Shown here: in pieces, positions 1 through 12,639 of the stretch | Layout: every line of letters starts with the position of its first letter | Position numbering within the stretch: position 1 is the first letter of the stretch | Assembly (NCBI GenBank): GCA_963995525.1 | Contig: OZ023206.1 | Location: 28,450,960-28,514,959, forward strand | DNA length: 64,000 nucleotides | Origin: Escarpia spicata | Lineage: Eukaryota > Annelida > Polychaeta > Sabellida > Siboglinidae | Direction: 5' to 3' | Notes under the pieces: generated by a model | Seen by the model: the letters and a program-made list of their open reading frames with translations, nothing else | Told to the model about the DNA's origin: nothing | The model's database searches: none | Program-made: the position numbers and the translations under genes

Positions 1-545
1 GTTGTTACCACCCCTTCTAATTGTCAGGTATTAATCCGTCCGCTTCTGCTTGTCAGGTATTATCCGTTCAGCTTGTACACACTAGCTTTTACCCCCTAAT
101 CATGTGCAGATCATGTCGTACTCCTCCCCTCGTACACACATAGTATCATGCCCTCCCCTTGCACGCATTATGTGTCACCCCTCCCTTTACACATCGGGTA
201 TTACCCCTCCAGTTTTATACATCACGTGTTACCCCTCCTCTTGTGCACACCAGGAGTGACCCCATCTCCTTATACGCATAAGGTGTGAAACCCCTTGTAC
301 GCATCAGACCTTTCTTGTAGACACATGTCCCCTTGAATGCATCCCATCTACCCCTTCTCGTTTTACGCATTATGTTTTACCTCGTTTTCCCTTCTATGTA
401 TCAGGTTTGTCCCATCGCCCCTTTGTACGCCCCGGATCTGACTCCTCCTTTTGTATATATCAGGCGTTAACCCCCTTGTGCGCACCAGATGTGACCCCTT
501 GTATACACCAGGTCCGACCCACGTCTTCATTCTACGCATAGGTTT
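1..545. repeat. Degenerate tandem repeat, unit about 30-40 bp
   Basis: Repeated runs of the form 'cccctcc..ttgtacgcatcaggt.ttacc' recur across the stretch with many substitutions and length changes. No open frame of note. It reads as an old minisatellite. Confidence 0.6.
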
Positions 546-1600
546 TTTTTTAATGCACCTGCCTCACAAGATGTTGATTATTTAATCCGTTTGAGGGGTG
601 CACAGAACGTGTCGGTAATATAATTATATCGCCAATACTAGCTATAATGGTTTACTACTTAAATCTACTTAAATACCATTGATTGATGTAACTTACGACA
701 CGATTAAACTAACCGAGTGTGAATAAAAGTAACTGCCTTACCGCACTTGCTGACGCCATTGCTGTCTTCAGTCACGTCTTCTGCTCTTTTTCTCTCGTCT
801 GTCCATCTCTGAAGGTCGTTTAGGTACGCACGAAGTCGACTCAGAACCGAACAAAATAGCTGCCCATGAACATGTCGAGAAAAATCCTCCTTTTTACCCC
901 AGGTTTGGTCTAGCAGCCACCACATTGGATTTCAGGCGGTCGCCCAGGTTTCAGCATCTATGACGTCATCTATCGCCGAAAAGGAAGGTGGTCCAACTGA
1001 ACGGTAAATGTGTTTTGTAGTAAGTATGTTATTATAAGTGTAATGTGTTGCGAATTAATGGGGGAAACTGCGGCTAGAATCGAGTCAGAAAAGATCAAAA
1101 CGTAAGTCCACTAAATCGTATACGGTATTACGTCATGACGTCATCACGTAAGAGTAAACGTGACGACATCGCGTTTGGCGTTTTAAACATGAAAGATTGG
1201 GACGCTGTGAATGTCTGTAATACAGTACTTTCTAAAGATGTATTCTCACAAAAAGACATTAGCCTACAGACGGTGAATGAAAATGCCTGTAGCCCGGTTG
1301 ATTTTTTGTAGGGTGCATTTTTCTGTTTGGAAAGTTTTTCGCGTGTCGAGGGGGTACAGTTGGCAATTTTCCCTATCGAGGGCGGGGGTAATGTATGAGA
1401 TTTTCCCGGTCCATAAGGGAGTAGTGTTGGACGGGGGTAGGGTTATATGATGGTGATCATGTGATAATTTTGACGGATTGGACACCGCCATACGGCGTCG
1501 GAACCGGAGGGGGTTAGGGGACTTTGCACCCCAATATTTTAGTCGAGATGAGATTACCTCTCAGTATTTAGGGAAAGGGGTGCATTTGGGTTTATTGATG
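546..1600. other. No gene seen
   Basis: Unique-looking AT-rich sequence. Short open frames on both strands have low-complexity translations and no recognisable domain. Confidence 0.5.
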
Positions 1601-1609
1601 AGTTGTTGA

Positions 1610-1885
1610 GCTTGAACGGGGGTGTGCTATTAGAGGTTTTTGGTGAACCTTAAAGTGTCGGGTTACGGAGAGCCTCAAGGGAATGCAATTGGATGTGTTC
1701 TGAAAGCCTCAACGTGTTTCTGTCGGTGTCAAAGGAATTGCAGTTTGACATTTTCACAATGCTTCAGCGTGGGGGTTGTTTTGTGAACTTCAAGTGGCGT
1801 GCTGTTACAAGTTTTGGAGAGCCTCAAGGTGGGTGTGTAGAGAGCCTCAATTGGAGGTTTTTGGTGAGCCTCAGCCCCGCTCGAA
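1610..1885. repeat. Degenerate repeat containing GAGCCTCAA
   Basis: The motif gagcctcaa, or close variants such as aagcctcaac and gagcctcagc, recurs at irregular 30-60 bp spacing along with ttttggtga. The overlapping open frames are a by-product of the repeat and are not called as genes. Confidence 0.5.
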
Positions 1886-2199
1886 TATTCACAACGTTCC
1901 GACACCCAAGCTGCTAATTGGAATAGGAGCATTCTTTTTCCTTCTGTGTACGAAAATGGTACTTGTATATTCAATTTTGTTGTTGATATTGGCAATTAAC
2001 ATTCCTGTTATTCCACAGTCTTAATGGCAAATGTTTTACAAGGAATGTTAACACAACGAATCGCGAACAAAAATAAACATGCTTAGTGTTAGCTTATGAT
2101 TATGTTGTTTTTGCATTTATTTCATTTCTCGGGCTTGAGTAGGTATTTTGCTTATATGTTGTATGGACACATATTCTATATTTCAAGCGGTAGGGCTAA

Positions 2200-2455
2200 A
2201 TGCACACACGCACGCACGCGCGTGCGTACACGCGCGCACGCACGCACACACACACGCACACACGCACACACGCACACACGCACACACGCACACACGCACA
2301 CACGCACACACGCACACACGCACACACGCACACACGCACACACGCACACACGCACACACGCACACACGCACACACAGGAGCGCACGCGCACACACACATG
2401 TCTACACACGCACACATACACTCACACACATGCACGCACGCACGCAAAATGTTGT
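2200..2455. repeat. (CACACACG)n microsatellite
   Basis: About 250 bp of CA/CG-rich simple repeat, mostly an 8-bp unit. It sits at the outer edge of the 2.44-2.88 kb repeat copy. The His/Thr and Val/Cys frames here are artefacts. Confidence 0.95.
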
Positions 2456-2880
2456 TTTAACATTCACATTTTACTTGTATCATCCAATTTATATCCAGTA
2501 GAATGCCATTTATTTAAATACGTTTGCTCAAATACGTTTGTTAAAATAAGTTTGCTCAAATATGTTTTGTCAAATGCGTTTTGCTCAAATACATACTGGT
2601 TTAACCTTTCATGCTGGTGGCGCCCCTAGTGAACTACATCAGCTTGAAAATACTATGTTTTTGCGAGAAGGTGAATCCCGTGTTGATTTGGAAATGGAAT
2701 TACTTGTCTCGAGAGAACTCTCCGGTAAACACCTCACGTCTTAATTAAAGTGTCCATAATCTATATAATGACAAAACGAGGTTAATCGTACGCCGTCACC
2801 CAAATATTTGTTTGGTACACATGCAGAGCTAAGCGCTGACGAATGGCGTATGCAAGTGATGATTCGAATGTATTTGTTTG
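2440..2880 (+). repeat. Left copy of an inverted interspersed repeat
   Basis: This sequence reappears in reverse complement at 8,105-8,795. Shared blocks include the run of 'caaatacgtttg'-like units, 'ggcgcc' with flanks, 'gcgagaaggtgaatcccg' and 'ggttaatcgtacg'. Both copies carry a CA/GT microsatellite on the side holding the 'gtagaatgcc' end. It may be a non-autonomous mobile element with an internal or terminal microsatellite. Confidence 0.7.
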
Positions 2881-4427
2881 AGCTTGAATTATGGTTGTAG
2901 TCTATTCCCACTGTTTTGACCGTGGTAATCATTGCTCGGTGTTGACGATGGTAATTTGCTTCGCATGTGGCCGTAATTTCGAACATCGTGGTCGTAACTA
3001 CGCTCACTGCTGACGCTGACAATGGTGATAGCCCCCAAAATAGCCGCGCCGCTGCTCCAACCGCTCGGGGTAGCTTCAAAGGAATCAGGACAGAACGAAA
3101 AGAAGGCAAAACGACGACGACTGTAAAGGCTACACATACAAACAGGTTACAATTCAAATGGCGACAAGCTCAAACGGCGGCTTTAGTCTAAACGGCGACA
3201 CATCGAGTCAAAACGGCGACACTCATTGGTCAAGAACGTAAAATAAGAAGGCCAACTCCTTGTTTTGTTTAACAGTAAATGGAAACTCGAAAGGCGAAGT
3301 GAAAGTTATAAAAGCTGAAACAAAGTAACAATTTACTTATTCCATTTATATTGGTTTTTGTATTACTTTGAAAAGTTTGCCGTTTTGGACCTCCGCCGTT
3401 TTGTATATATCTGGGCATTCTGACTAGTCCGGAAGAATGACATCACGACACGTTTAATGGTTCATGTTGTGGCCGTTTTGCTCAATGTTTGTCACCCTTT
3501 TAACCATCTGGTGACGGATTTTTTTCTGACAGTTGTCGCCATTTTGACCGTAATGTCGGCATCTTGGTTGTTGTCGCTTTGGTCGCGACTGTTTTAGTTC
3601 AATGTTGTTGACCAATGCCCGTTTCAAAACTACCAATCGACGTACTATTTAAGGTGGTTGGGGTGGTTTGACTCACTTTCTTTATGGCTTCACAGTAAAG
3701 AACCGTCTGGCAGTTTTATTCTTCTGGCATTTACGTTTCTACAATTTATGATGTGTTGATGTCTGCTCAGAGTATATTAACCTAGATTCGGTGTCAACGT
3801 GACATCGCAACAAACCCAGTATCTGCCGTTTCGCCTCGAAATATTTAACCGTGCATTTTTTCTAAATAAGCTACGTACACGATGGAATGCCCGCATCAGT
3901 GGTCAACGTTTATATTATCATCATATCACAAGCGTAGTAGTACAGCGTTTAATGTCCGATTTGTGGCTGATCCAATGGAAGAGGACAGTTGTGATACAGT
4001 AAATTCACAGGTACATCCTTAAATCATGAAAAATGCTGTACATATGGAGATTGATGATGATATTGTGAGCACTGCATGGTCTAAATAAATTCATTAGATT
4101 GATCAGTCGATCTGTACGGTTAATCACAAACCTAGCAAAGGCGTACAAAACCACACGATTTATGCTTCGATAATGGCTAACATAAATCAGCACTGTGCAT
4201 AGTTTGTTCTCAAGAAGACGTCACTGCGAACGTTCGCCAGTTGAACATAAAGCGTAAACGTCAGTGTTATGTACCACGGGAGTTCCAACGAACGTCCCCT
4301 ATATTGCGACCCGTTGGTCTGTGAAAGTAGTGTCATACAATACATAAGTAGGGGAGATCGCGGCAAAACGGACATCTGGGAAAACAAACAACATTCTTTC
4401 ATTGTCATCCGTCTAGCACTATGTTAA
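2881..4427. other. No gene seen; scattered GCCGTTTTG-type motifs
   Basis: Between 3,140 and 3,640 the motif aaacggcga occurs on one side and its complement (gccgttttg, gtcgccattttg) on the other, giving a loose inverted arrangement. No coding sequence is supported. Confidence 0.4.
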
Positions 4428-4893
4428 ACATGTGTGTGCGCGTGCGTGTGTGCGTGTGTACGTGTGTGCGTGTGTGCGTGTGTGCGTGTGTGCGTGTGTA
4501 CGTGTGTGCGTGTGTGCGTGTGTGCGTGTGTGCGTGTGTGCGTGCGTGCGTGCGTGCGTGAGTGCGTGCGTGCGTGTGCGTGTGCTCGCGTGTGCGTGTG
4601 CTCGCGTGCTCGCGTGCGCGTGTGCGCGTGTGCGCGCGTGTGTCAATATGTGTCAGTGCGTGTGCGTGTGCGTGTGCGTGTGCGTGAGCGTGCGCGTGCT
4701 AGTGCGAGTGCGAGTGCGAGTGCGGGTGCTAGTGCGAGTGCGAGTGCGAGTGCGAGTGCGTGTGCGTGTGCGTGTGCGTGTGCGTGTGCGTGTGCGTGTG
4801 CGTGTGCGTGTGCGTGTGCGTGTGCGTGTGCGTGTGCGTGTGCGTGTGCGTGTGCGTGTGCGTGTGCGTGTGCGTGTGTGTGTGTGTGTGCGT
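4428..4893. repeat. GTGTGC/GTGCGAGT microsatellite
   Basis: About 465 bp of GTGC-rich simple repeat with internal subtypes: GTGTGTGC, then GTGCTCGC, then GTGCGA, then a long GTGTGC run. The long frames on both strands are artefacts of the repeat. Confidence 0.95.
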
Positions 4894-5845
4894 TGGGTAA
4901 CCATGACATTATTTCATTACCGCGGCGCTGTTGCGACGCGACGAATCTTAGCAACTGAATCGACGCAAGGTATTCTTCGTTGTTGTATTTATATTAGCGC
5001 GATTGAAGTCATCAATGAAGAGACTAAAGATCTTTCACTATGGGTATTAACAACATTAAATCAATCTAATATTTATTGCATGTTCACCTGTAATGATAAC
5101 AGTTTCTTATAACCCGCCATCTTCATGTCAACTGACAAGTTATAGTCTTCTGTCATAACACTCGAAGTAGAAAAGATGTTCACATTGAAAGAGTGAACAC
5201 ATAATTTGCTAAGAAAAGGATAAAATATAGTATTGTTCATGTTTTGAACAACACTTAAAGTTTAATCAGAAACAAAAGCCGCATTCATTCCTTTAATGGA
5301 TTTACTATGTATGCTAAACTATTCATCATCTCAAACTATAACGATAAATGTAAAACCTCAAAATGCTACACATGCCAAACTATGAACAACTAAAAACTGG
5401 AAATAAAGTGAATTTTCGAATATACCTTAAACTTTTGTATCTTTTTTTAAATATATTATACTTAATGTGACGTTTGTATATTATTTGACAGATATGCGCA
5501 TCCTGTGTAAACGTTTAAATATTATTATTATTATTTATTTATTTATCTTGGATGATTTGAAATGAATACTGAACACATGATGTGATGCTATGATATATTT
5601 TTTCTTTTAATGTCATTTAATGTCGTAATGAAAGTCTCCTTGACCTGTCTATTTATATCTACGTTATATATATATATATAATATATATATATATGTATGT
5701 ATGTATATATGTATATATATGTGTATATATATATATTTATATATGTATTATGTTTATGTATGTTATATTTTCAATTTGAAGAACTTCTTCATATACAATG
5801 TATGTCTCGCGGTCTGCTCAGTTCGGTTGTTCGAGAGAATCACTA
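4894..5845. other. AT-rich intergenic with (AT)n at 5,664-5,760
   Basis: No coding features. The dinucleotide TA run grades into TATG repeats. Confidence 0.5.
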
Positions 5846-5849
5846 CAAC

Positions 5850-6295
5850 TCCACACCTGCAAAAAGGTGTAATGCTGTTTTAATAGCAGGATCTATGTAA
5901 AAACATGTGGCTTTACCAGCCAGTGCCAGGACTCTGCCCAGTACATGTAGAATACAATAGATACAAGAAACAACTGCTACAACTGTATCAATGCCTTGTA
6001 TCAAACACAGAACATATTAAGTAAAACACTTGCAGACACAGTGTTATTGACATATCTGATAGGTGACAATTAGCTATTGTCAATGACTATACAACACTAC
6101 TATAACAAGTAACAATTAAACGCAACAGGTATTTCAAAGTAACATGTAAGTAGACTATGCACTTTTAGTTTATAATAACATAAAGGTAGATAATGTAACC
6201 TACCTGTAAAAAGGTGTAATGCTGTTTTAATAGCAGAGTCTACGTACAAACATGTGGCTTTACCAGCTAGTGCCAGGACTCTGCCTAGGTTGACA
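5850..6295. repeat. Pair of ~85 bp direct repeats
   Basis: A block containing 'aaaaaggtgtaatgctgtt' and 'catgtggctttaccagc' and ending in 'gccaggactctgcc' occurs at about 5,855-5,940 and again at 6,210-6,290 with about 90 percent identity by eye. The ~270 bp between them is not obviously repetitive. Confidence 0.7.
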
Positions 6296-7612
6296 CCTCA
6301 ATCCATTGATGGCTAATGTGTCAAATATACCCTTTTACAAAATACCTGCCACATTGGCAGCTCTATGACAACTATAGTGTGTAACTATAGTACCTGCTAC
6401 ATATGTATGGTCAAATTAAAATACGTTTGTCTGTCTGTCTGTCTTTCTGTGAATGCCCACGTGTACAGAGCGTGTTTTATTGAATTTCATCTGCGGTCAA
6501 TGTTCCAAAGGAGCATTTGTAGTGGTAGAGACGACACACACTCACAATCGCACGCACGTTCGTATGCGTGCGCCTACATACCATAATCTATGCGAATTGT
6601 GGAGGAACATAGTATTATATGTGGCATATTTTCTATATATTAGTTTTAATCTCATAGTATTGTTTTCATAATAAAGACACGAAATCCGTAGTTTGAGCCT
6701 AAGCCATAAATGAACGTGGATTTGCTTAGTCATGCGGATAAATAATTAAACTGAGGGTGAATCATCAGTTTGTTCAGGTGAACACTATTTTTGTTAAATT
6801 CAGTGGAACAGTTATTAACACAATATCGTTGTAAGAAAACCACATTAAGTAGGTGCTAGCAAATGTTTACCGCAAGAAACAAATGCGTAGGGAACTGACG
6901 AAGCAATGCTAACGTTGACCTCATGAGCGTAAAGCCCGGGTTACACTAATGTTTTATTTTTATTTTTTTACTCCCATTGCTGGATATGTTTTATTATATT
7001 TGATGATATTATGATTATTATTATTGTTGTTGTTGCTGTTGTTGTAGTGGTGATGGTGGTGGTGATGGTGGTGGTGGTGGTGGTGGTGATGGAAGTGGTG
7101 GGTAATCTTATGTTGTCGAACAAAATCAAAATGTTATTTAATTAATAACAATCTAATGACCAACGTTTATTATGTTGGTGATTTTAACAATTGCTCACAT
7201 TACATAAACAATTTACACAATAATAATGCATTTTGACCACCATTGAACTTGATTCCAAACGGGCGATAACTGATTTATTATATGTCATTAATTTATTTAC
7301 CAATATATAATATACTTGGTTTGATTCCGTTGGAGTGATGGCGAGTCTTCGCATTATAGTGGTCCTGGCTTTGATCATTGTCGCGAAGTTTCAGGTAGGA
7401 CTATATACTCCTAATGGCAGCATACGCATTACGAGAGACAGGCTATGCAATCTCCGAATGCTATGCTCTCAAAATATAACCATATTTTGGTGCAAATAAT
7501 TATTAAAATCATTCTTAATTATAGACTGATAAAAGTTGCTTATCAGTTACATGCATATTTAGTCTTCGTATGCTGCTGTTATGAGTATTCTAATTATATA
7601 TATATAATTATG

Positions 7613-7643
<31 letters not shown>

Positions 7644-8104
7644 GTATATATAAATTTTAATACTTATTTATGTCGTCCACGTAAAGGGAAACAAAAGGCT
7701 TTTTTGTGTTATGATATATCAAAAATACTTAATACAAACCTACCAATTTAGAAATACAACGAACATTTTCACGTCAGTTGTTTATTCATATTTTGGTCTC
7801 AAAGTAGAATATTCTAATGAAACCTCTGATATCATGAAGGCTGAAGTCTTGTTCATGACGCGGTGGGTAGACCAATAAATGATAACCATTCTGTTTATCT
7901 CGAATTTGCCGTGACGACATGTGTTCGTTCAAAAACCTGGTTATAATTGTCTACACATGTCATGGTATATGGTTCAGGGGACTCACACAAGGCTTCTTTG
8001 CAAGTAAACGTGATTTTATAATAAGCAACATTGCCTACCATTACATATATCCGTCATCATTACAGAAATTGACAAGCAGATCACTTGGCAACAAAACTCA
8101 AGAA
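6296..8104. other. No gene seen; two simple repeats
   Basis: Contains a (TTG)n/(GGTGAT)n tract at about 7,015-7,100 and an AT-rich dinucleotide tract at 7,590-7,660. Short open frames have no recognisable domain. Confidence 0.5.
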
Positions 8105-8795
8105 CTATGTAGCACTATATTGTAATCCACTATGACGTCAGCATTATGCGTCGTTCGTCAGCGCTTTGCTCTGCATGTGTGCCGAACAAGTATTTGGGTG
8201 ATGACGTACGATTAACCTAGTTTGGTCATCCTACAAGTGGTCGGAGCCACAGCTAACCCTAACCCTAACAGCATTGCCTAATTTCCTCTGTTGTTTTGCC
8301 CAAGATAACCTTACACTAGATGCTTGATCTTAGAAAGAGACATGATCGCCCGAAAGACAGATAGTCAGACAGATCCATTTATTTAGACATCACATCAAAT
8401 ACTTTTGTTTTTTTAAATTGAAACATAGATAGTTAGGTTAAAGAAACTCTAATTAAGACATGACATGTTTACCGGTGAGTTATCTCGAGACAAATAATTC
8501 CATTTCAAAATCAACATGAAATATTTAGTTCCTAACACGGGATTCACCTTCTCGCAAAAACATAGAATTTGCAAGTTGGTGTAGTTCGTTAGAGGCGCCA
8601 CCAGCTTAAAAGGTTAAACCAGCACGTATTTGAGCAAAACGCATTTGACAAAACCTATTTGAGCAAACTTATTTGAACAAACGTACTTGAGCAAACGTAC
8701 ATGAGCAGACGAATTTGAGTAAATGGCATTCTACTTGATATAAACAGTTAAGATGGAAAATGTGAAAGTTAGAACAACATGTTGCGTGCATGCAC
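8105..8795 (-). repeat. Right copy of the inverted interspersed repeat
   Basis: Reverse complement of the 2,440-2,880 copy, slightly longer. It includes three telomere-like TAACCC units at 8,253-8,270, absent from the other copy. The outer side is followed by a (GT)n tract. Confidence 0.7.
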
Positions 8796-9041
<246 letters not shown>

Positions 9042-9205
9042 TTTAAGTTGCAATGTGCTCACTTTTTAATAACAGTGAAGTGCAAGTTAGAATTAAATAT
9101 ACAGTTTTTGACCAATAACATGTTTTTTGTTATATTTGTCGATCATGTTCATTTTAAAAGTCAAACAAATGCATGAAATGTTAACACCATTGTAGTCATC
9201 ATCAT

Positions 9206-11760
9206 CATCATTGTGCAGTCGTAGTATCCCGTGGTTGGGCGAAGGCCTCGGCATGTCGTTTACAAATCTGCCTGTCTTGCGCTATCCTCCGGCAGATGGT
9301 GCCCTTCCAGTACTCGTCTAATTCGTCTTCTGCCTTACCCATATGTTTTTTTTCTCTCTCCCGATATGTGATGTTTAACATACTTCTTTCCTTCTTTGTT
9401 TGTGCGGCTACTAGCTTGTTCTTTGCCTGGATGGTGAGTGCCCATTTTTCCGTGTAGTATGTCATCGCTGGAAGTACGCATCAGTTGAAAACGTGTCTCT
9501 TCAAGCAGGTTTCAAAGTTACTCTTGAAGATGTCGCGGTGTTTGGCGAATGCTGTCCAGCCGGCAGTGATCCTTCTTTGAATCTTCTTGTCTTGGTTTTT
9601 GTCTCTGATACTGTATCGCTGTCCCATATAGACGTAGCTTTCAACGTTCTCTATCTGCGTCGTGTTGATATATATTGGTGTGTCATTTTCTAGCATCACT
9701 TTTGTCTTCAATATGTTCATTTTGAGACCTTGTTTTTCACTTTCATCAGCTAGTTCCTGTAGCATGTTTTGTAGTTCTTGCGGTGTAGCAGAGCATATGA
9801 GTATGTCGTCGGCGAAGCGAAGATGGCTGAGATATTCTCCGTCTATCATCAATCTTCTGGTTTCCCAAGTCAGTCTTCGGAATATGCTTTCGAGTGTTGC
9901 CGTGAACAGCTTGGGCGATATGGTGTCACCCTGTCGTATTCCTCTCTTGATGTTGATCTTGTTCTTTTTGTGTAGGTGGACTGTCACCGAGCTGTTGGTG
10001 TAGATGTCTTTCAGGAGATCGATGTACACATATTCTATCCCCTGTTCTTTAAGGGAGGTCATTATTGGTTGAGTTTGCACCGATTTGAAAGCCTTCTCGT
10101 AGTCGACGAAAGTGATGCAGAGCGGGATTTTATATTCTCGGCACTTCTCTTTCAGTTGGTTTACGACGTGTATGTGGTCTGTCGTTGAGTACCTGCTTCT
10201 GAATCCATCCTGCTTGCTCTCGTGGTTGGTTTTCGTTCAGTGTCTTCTCTAGTCTATTCGTTAGTATCTTTGTGAGTAATTTGTAGATGTCTGATAACAG
10301 ACGGTCTGTAATTCTTTAAGTCTTTCTTATTTCCCTTCTTGAAGATTATCACCATCTTTGCGTTCATCCAAGCGGTGGGTATTCGTCTTTCTGATAAGCA
10401 TTTAGTATACAGCTTAGCCAGTGTCTTCGAGATGATATCTTCTCCTGCTTTTAATGTTTTAATGTTTACATGGTCGTTGCCTGATGTTTTCCCATTCTTC
10501 ATAGCTCTTAGCGCAGCTTTCACTTCCCATGGTGTTATCTCTGGTACTTATTTCGGGTCGGTGTGAATTATGGTACTCTGTTCACTGTCATATAGCTCGG
10601 TGTAGAATTCGTCTATTCGTTCCATGATCATATCTTGGTCTTGTATTTCTCTACCCTGCTTCTCTAGAAGTGTAGTCAGTCTGTCTCGGCCTAGTGCCTG
10701 TGTTCTTCTTGCTTTATTCAGGCTCTTTGATGACATAATCTTTTCTTGAATCATCTCTTGTTTATACTTTCTGATTTCCTCCTTCGCTTTTTATGGTCTT
10801 GCATATTTCTGCGTACTCTATTTGTTTTTTACGGTCGCCGTTATCCACCATTTCTTGTCGTTTCTCCATTAGTGCTCGTGTCGGTGACAATATTCTCGTC
10901 ACTACATGCCTGTTGATTGCTTTGGCTACACTTGTTGCACTTGGTTTGATCATCGCAGTGATGTTTTCGTTTTTGGTGTCATTGTCGTCTAGTTCCTGTA
11001 GTGTCTCGAATCGATTTCGCAGTTCGAATTGGAATTCGATCTTTTTTCTTCCGATTTGTGTGGTATCTTCATTCTGTGGTCTCTTGTTTATCAACTTCTT
11101 CCTTTCAACCTTGATATCTATTTCTATGTTGCTCATTACCATTCTGTGGTCACTTCCAATGTTGACTTGGTTAATGACAGTTACGTCAGTCACCATGTGT
11201 GGCTTGTTTGTTAGGATGTAGTCAATTTCATTCTTCGTTTCTTCCTTTGGGCTTTTCTATGTTCATCTCCTCCCTGCTTTCTTCTGGAACATAATATTCA
11301 TGATTTTTTACTTTTTTGATGTTGCCCATTCTATCAAGGTGTCGCCTCTTTCGTTTCTCACACCTAGGCCAAATTTGCCTGTTGCCGTTTCTGAAATGTT
11401 TGTTCGTTTCCCTACTTGCGCATTAAAGTCTCCCATCACTATCGTGTAGTGGGTTGGCTTTTCTAAGGTCTCATCCATGTCGTTGTAGAAGTTGTCTGTG
11501 TCTTCTTCTGAGTATGATGTTGGTGCATATACTTGTATTATCTTCAGCTTGTAGAGTTTTGTTATGCATAGAACAAGTTCTGCTACTCTGGGGCTGATGC
11601 TGTTAACCCTCACTATATTGTCTTTCCATTTCTTGTTTATGAGAAAGCCTACTCCAGCTTGGCCGTTGTTCGCTGTGGAATGGTATAGTAGATGGCCGCT
11701 AGTAGTCCTTTGGGCCGTCTGGATGAGCCGCCGGGGGAGTGGCAGTGGCCCCATGATGAA
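9206..11760 (-). mobile_element. RTE-type non-LTR retrotransposon, 5'-truncated and broken
   Basis: Reading on minus from 11,754 down. An AP-endonuclease segment has MGDFNAQVGK (about 11,400-11,430) and later GSDHRMV (about 11,130). A linker rich in charged residues follows. Then comes a reverse transcriptase with the fingers motif KNGKTSGNDHV (about 10,480) and palm motifs RQGDTISPKLF and RFADDILICS (about 9,800). The C-terminal region has WALTIQAKNKLVAAQ and KKERSML (about 9,300-9,440), typical of RTE-clade proteins. The catalytic FADD is intact, but at least four frame breaks split the ORF, so it is not active. The 5' end is lost inside the endonuclease (near 'SGHLLYHS') and joins a non-RTE module at about 11,690. 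Confidence 0.85.
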
Positions 11761-11850
11761 ATTCTAAGATGGCGTCTGTCACGTGACCTACCTCCTGTCG
11801 GAAAGAAGTGGAAGTAGTGCCACCTGGAATATGGTATGTGTACTGGATGA
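11690..11850 (-). repeat. Shared 5' module adjoining the RTE element
   Basis: About 150 bp is homologous, in opposite orientation, to 24,775-24,935. Shared words include 'ggaggtag.tcacgtgac', 'gccatcttagaat' and 'ctcatccagacg'. Similarity stops at 'actac', just where RTE coding starts in this copy. It may be an RTE 5' UTR or an independent repeat. Confidence 0.6.
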
Positions 11851-12029
11851 GTGTAAGATGAATTCCTTTGTCCTATCGCGTATAAGTAGGTATGAAAAAA
11901 CACCAAATTTCAAAGTTTACAAAATTGTAATTATCTATCAACACCGATGCCACTTTGCGACATAAATCAAAATTTAAAAAACGGTCTGTATGAATTATAT
12001 GTTTAATTATTAGATTATGCAGACACATT

Positions 12030-12560
12030 GCGTAGGGAGAAGTTGCAAAGTACAAGTTATATCGGCTAGTAGTCTCGTGACATGGGGCAGATGCACCTCA
12101 TCAGAAAACAGACAACAATCAGCGAGTATAGAACCCCGTCACATGCTGCGTCCCGGATGTCGTCAGCCGTTTATTAAAAAACACAGGGCCGTGTATAAGA
12201 GATAAGTGGCGTTTCGCGAGTGTCGAGTCACGCGGCTTATCATATACTGCGCCCGCTAACGAGCACGTGCAGAGAGCGGAGTTCAACTAGTGATTCCATT
12301 GTCTGTACTGTATCGTGATTGACAAGATATGACGTCTCGAACGGATGTGTGTATATATAAACCCACCATATGTCTAGTGGAGCATATCACTTTCTACCGA
12401 CTTCGAACAACGCAACTACTCTCCGACTGCTGAACACGGCGAGTGCCCACGACCAGTCATGCCCCGATTACAACATGAATCTTACACGTATCGAACAAGT
12501 AAGTGATGACAATTATGTATTTTATCGCCCACTGACCCTCGTAACTTGCGCATGACCTCC
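12030..12560 (+). promoter_or_regulatory. Weak candidate core promoter and first exon
   Basis: TATATATAAA at about 12,350-12,359 is followed by a less AT-rich stretch with ATGs at about 12,370 and 12,459, then a consensus-like donor (GTAAGT) at about 12,500. The 61-residue open frame (12,370-12,555) resembles no family I know. Upstream has CACGTG at about 12,262. It could instead be a solo LTR or chance. Low certainty. Confidence 0.25.
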
Positions 12561-12639
12561 CAAGTATGCATGTTAGATTCACGGGTAACAAAAGGGGTTC
12601 CTCTATTGCTTTTGGGTTTTATAGATCTCATGCGGTGGT

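Noticed and set aside
2096..2629. Long His/Thr/Arg-rich and Val/Cys-rich frames on both strands
   Set aside because: They are translations of the CA/CG microsatellite. The same applies at 4.4-4.9, 8.8-9.1, 14.5, 30.1-30.6 and 40.3-40.6 kb.
8253..8270. Telomeric TAACCC repeats
   Set aside because: Only three units inside an interspersed repeat; not a telomere or a clear interstitial telomeric site.
9493..11221. Plus-strand frames of 60-142 codons over the RTE element
   Set aside because: They are antisense shadows of the minus-strand endonuclease and reverse transcriptase.
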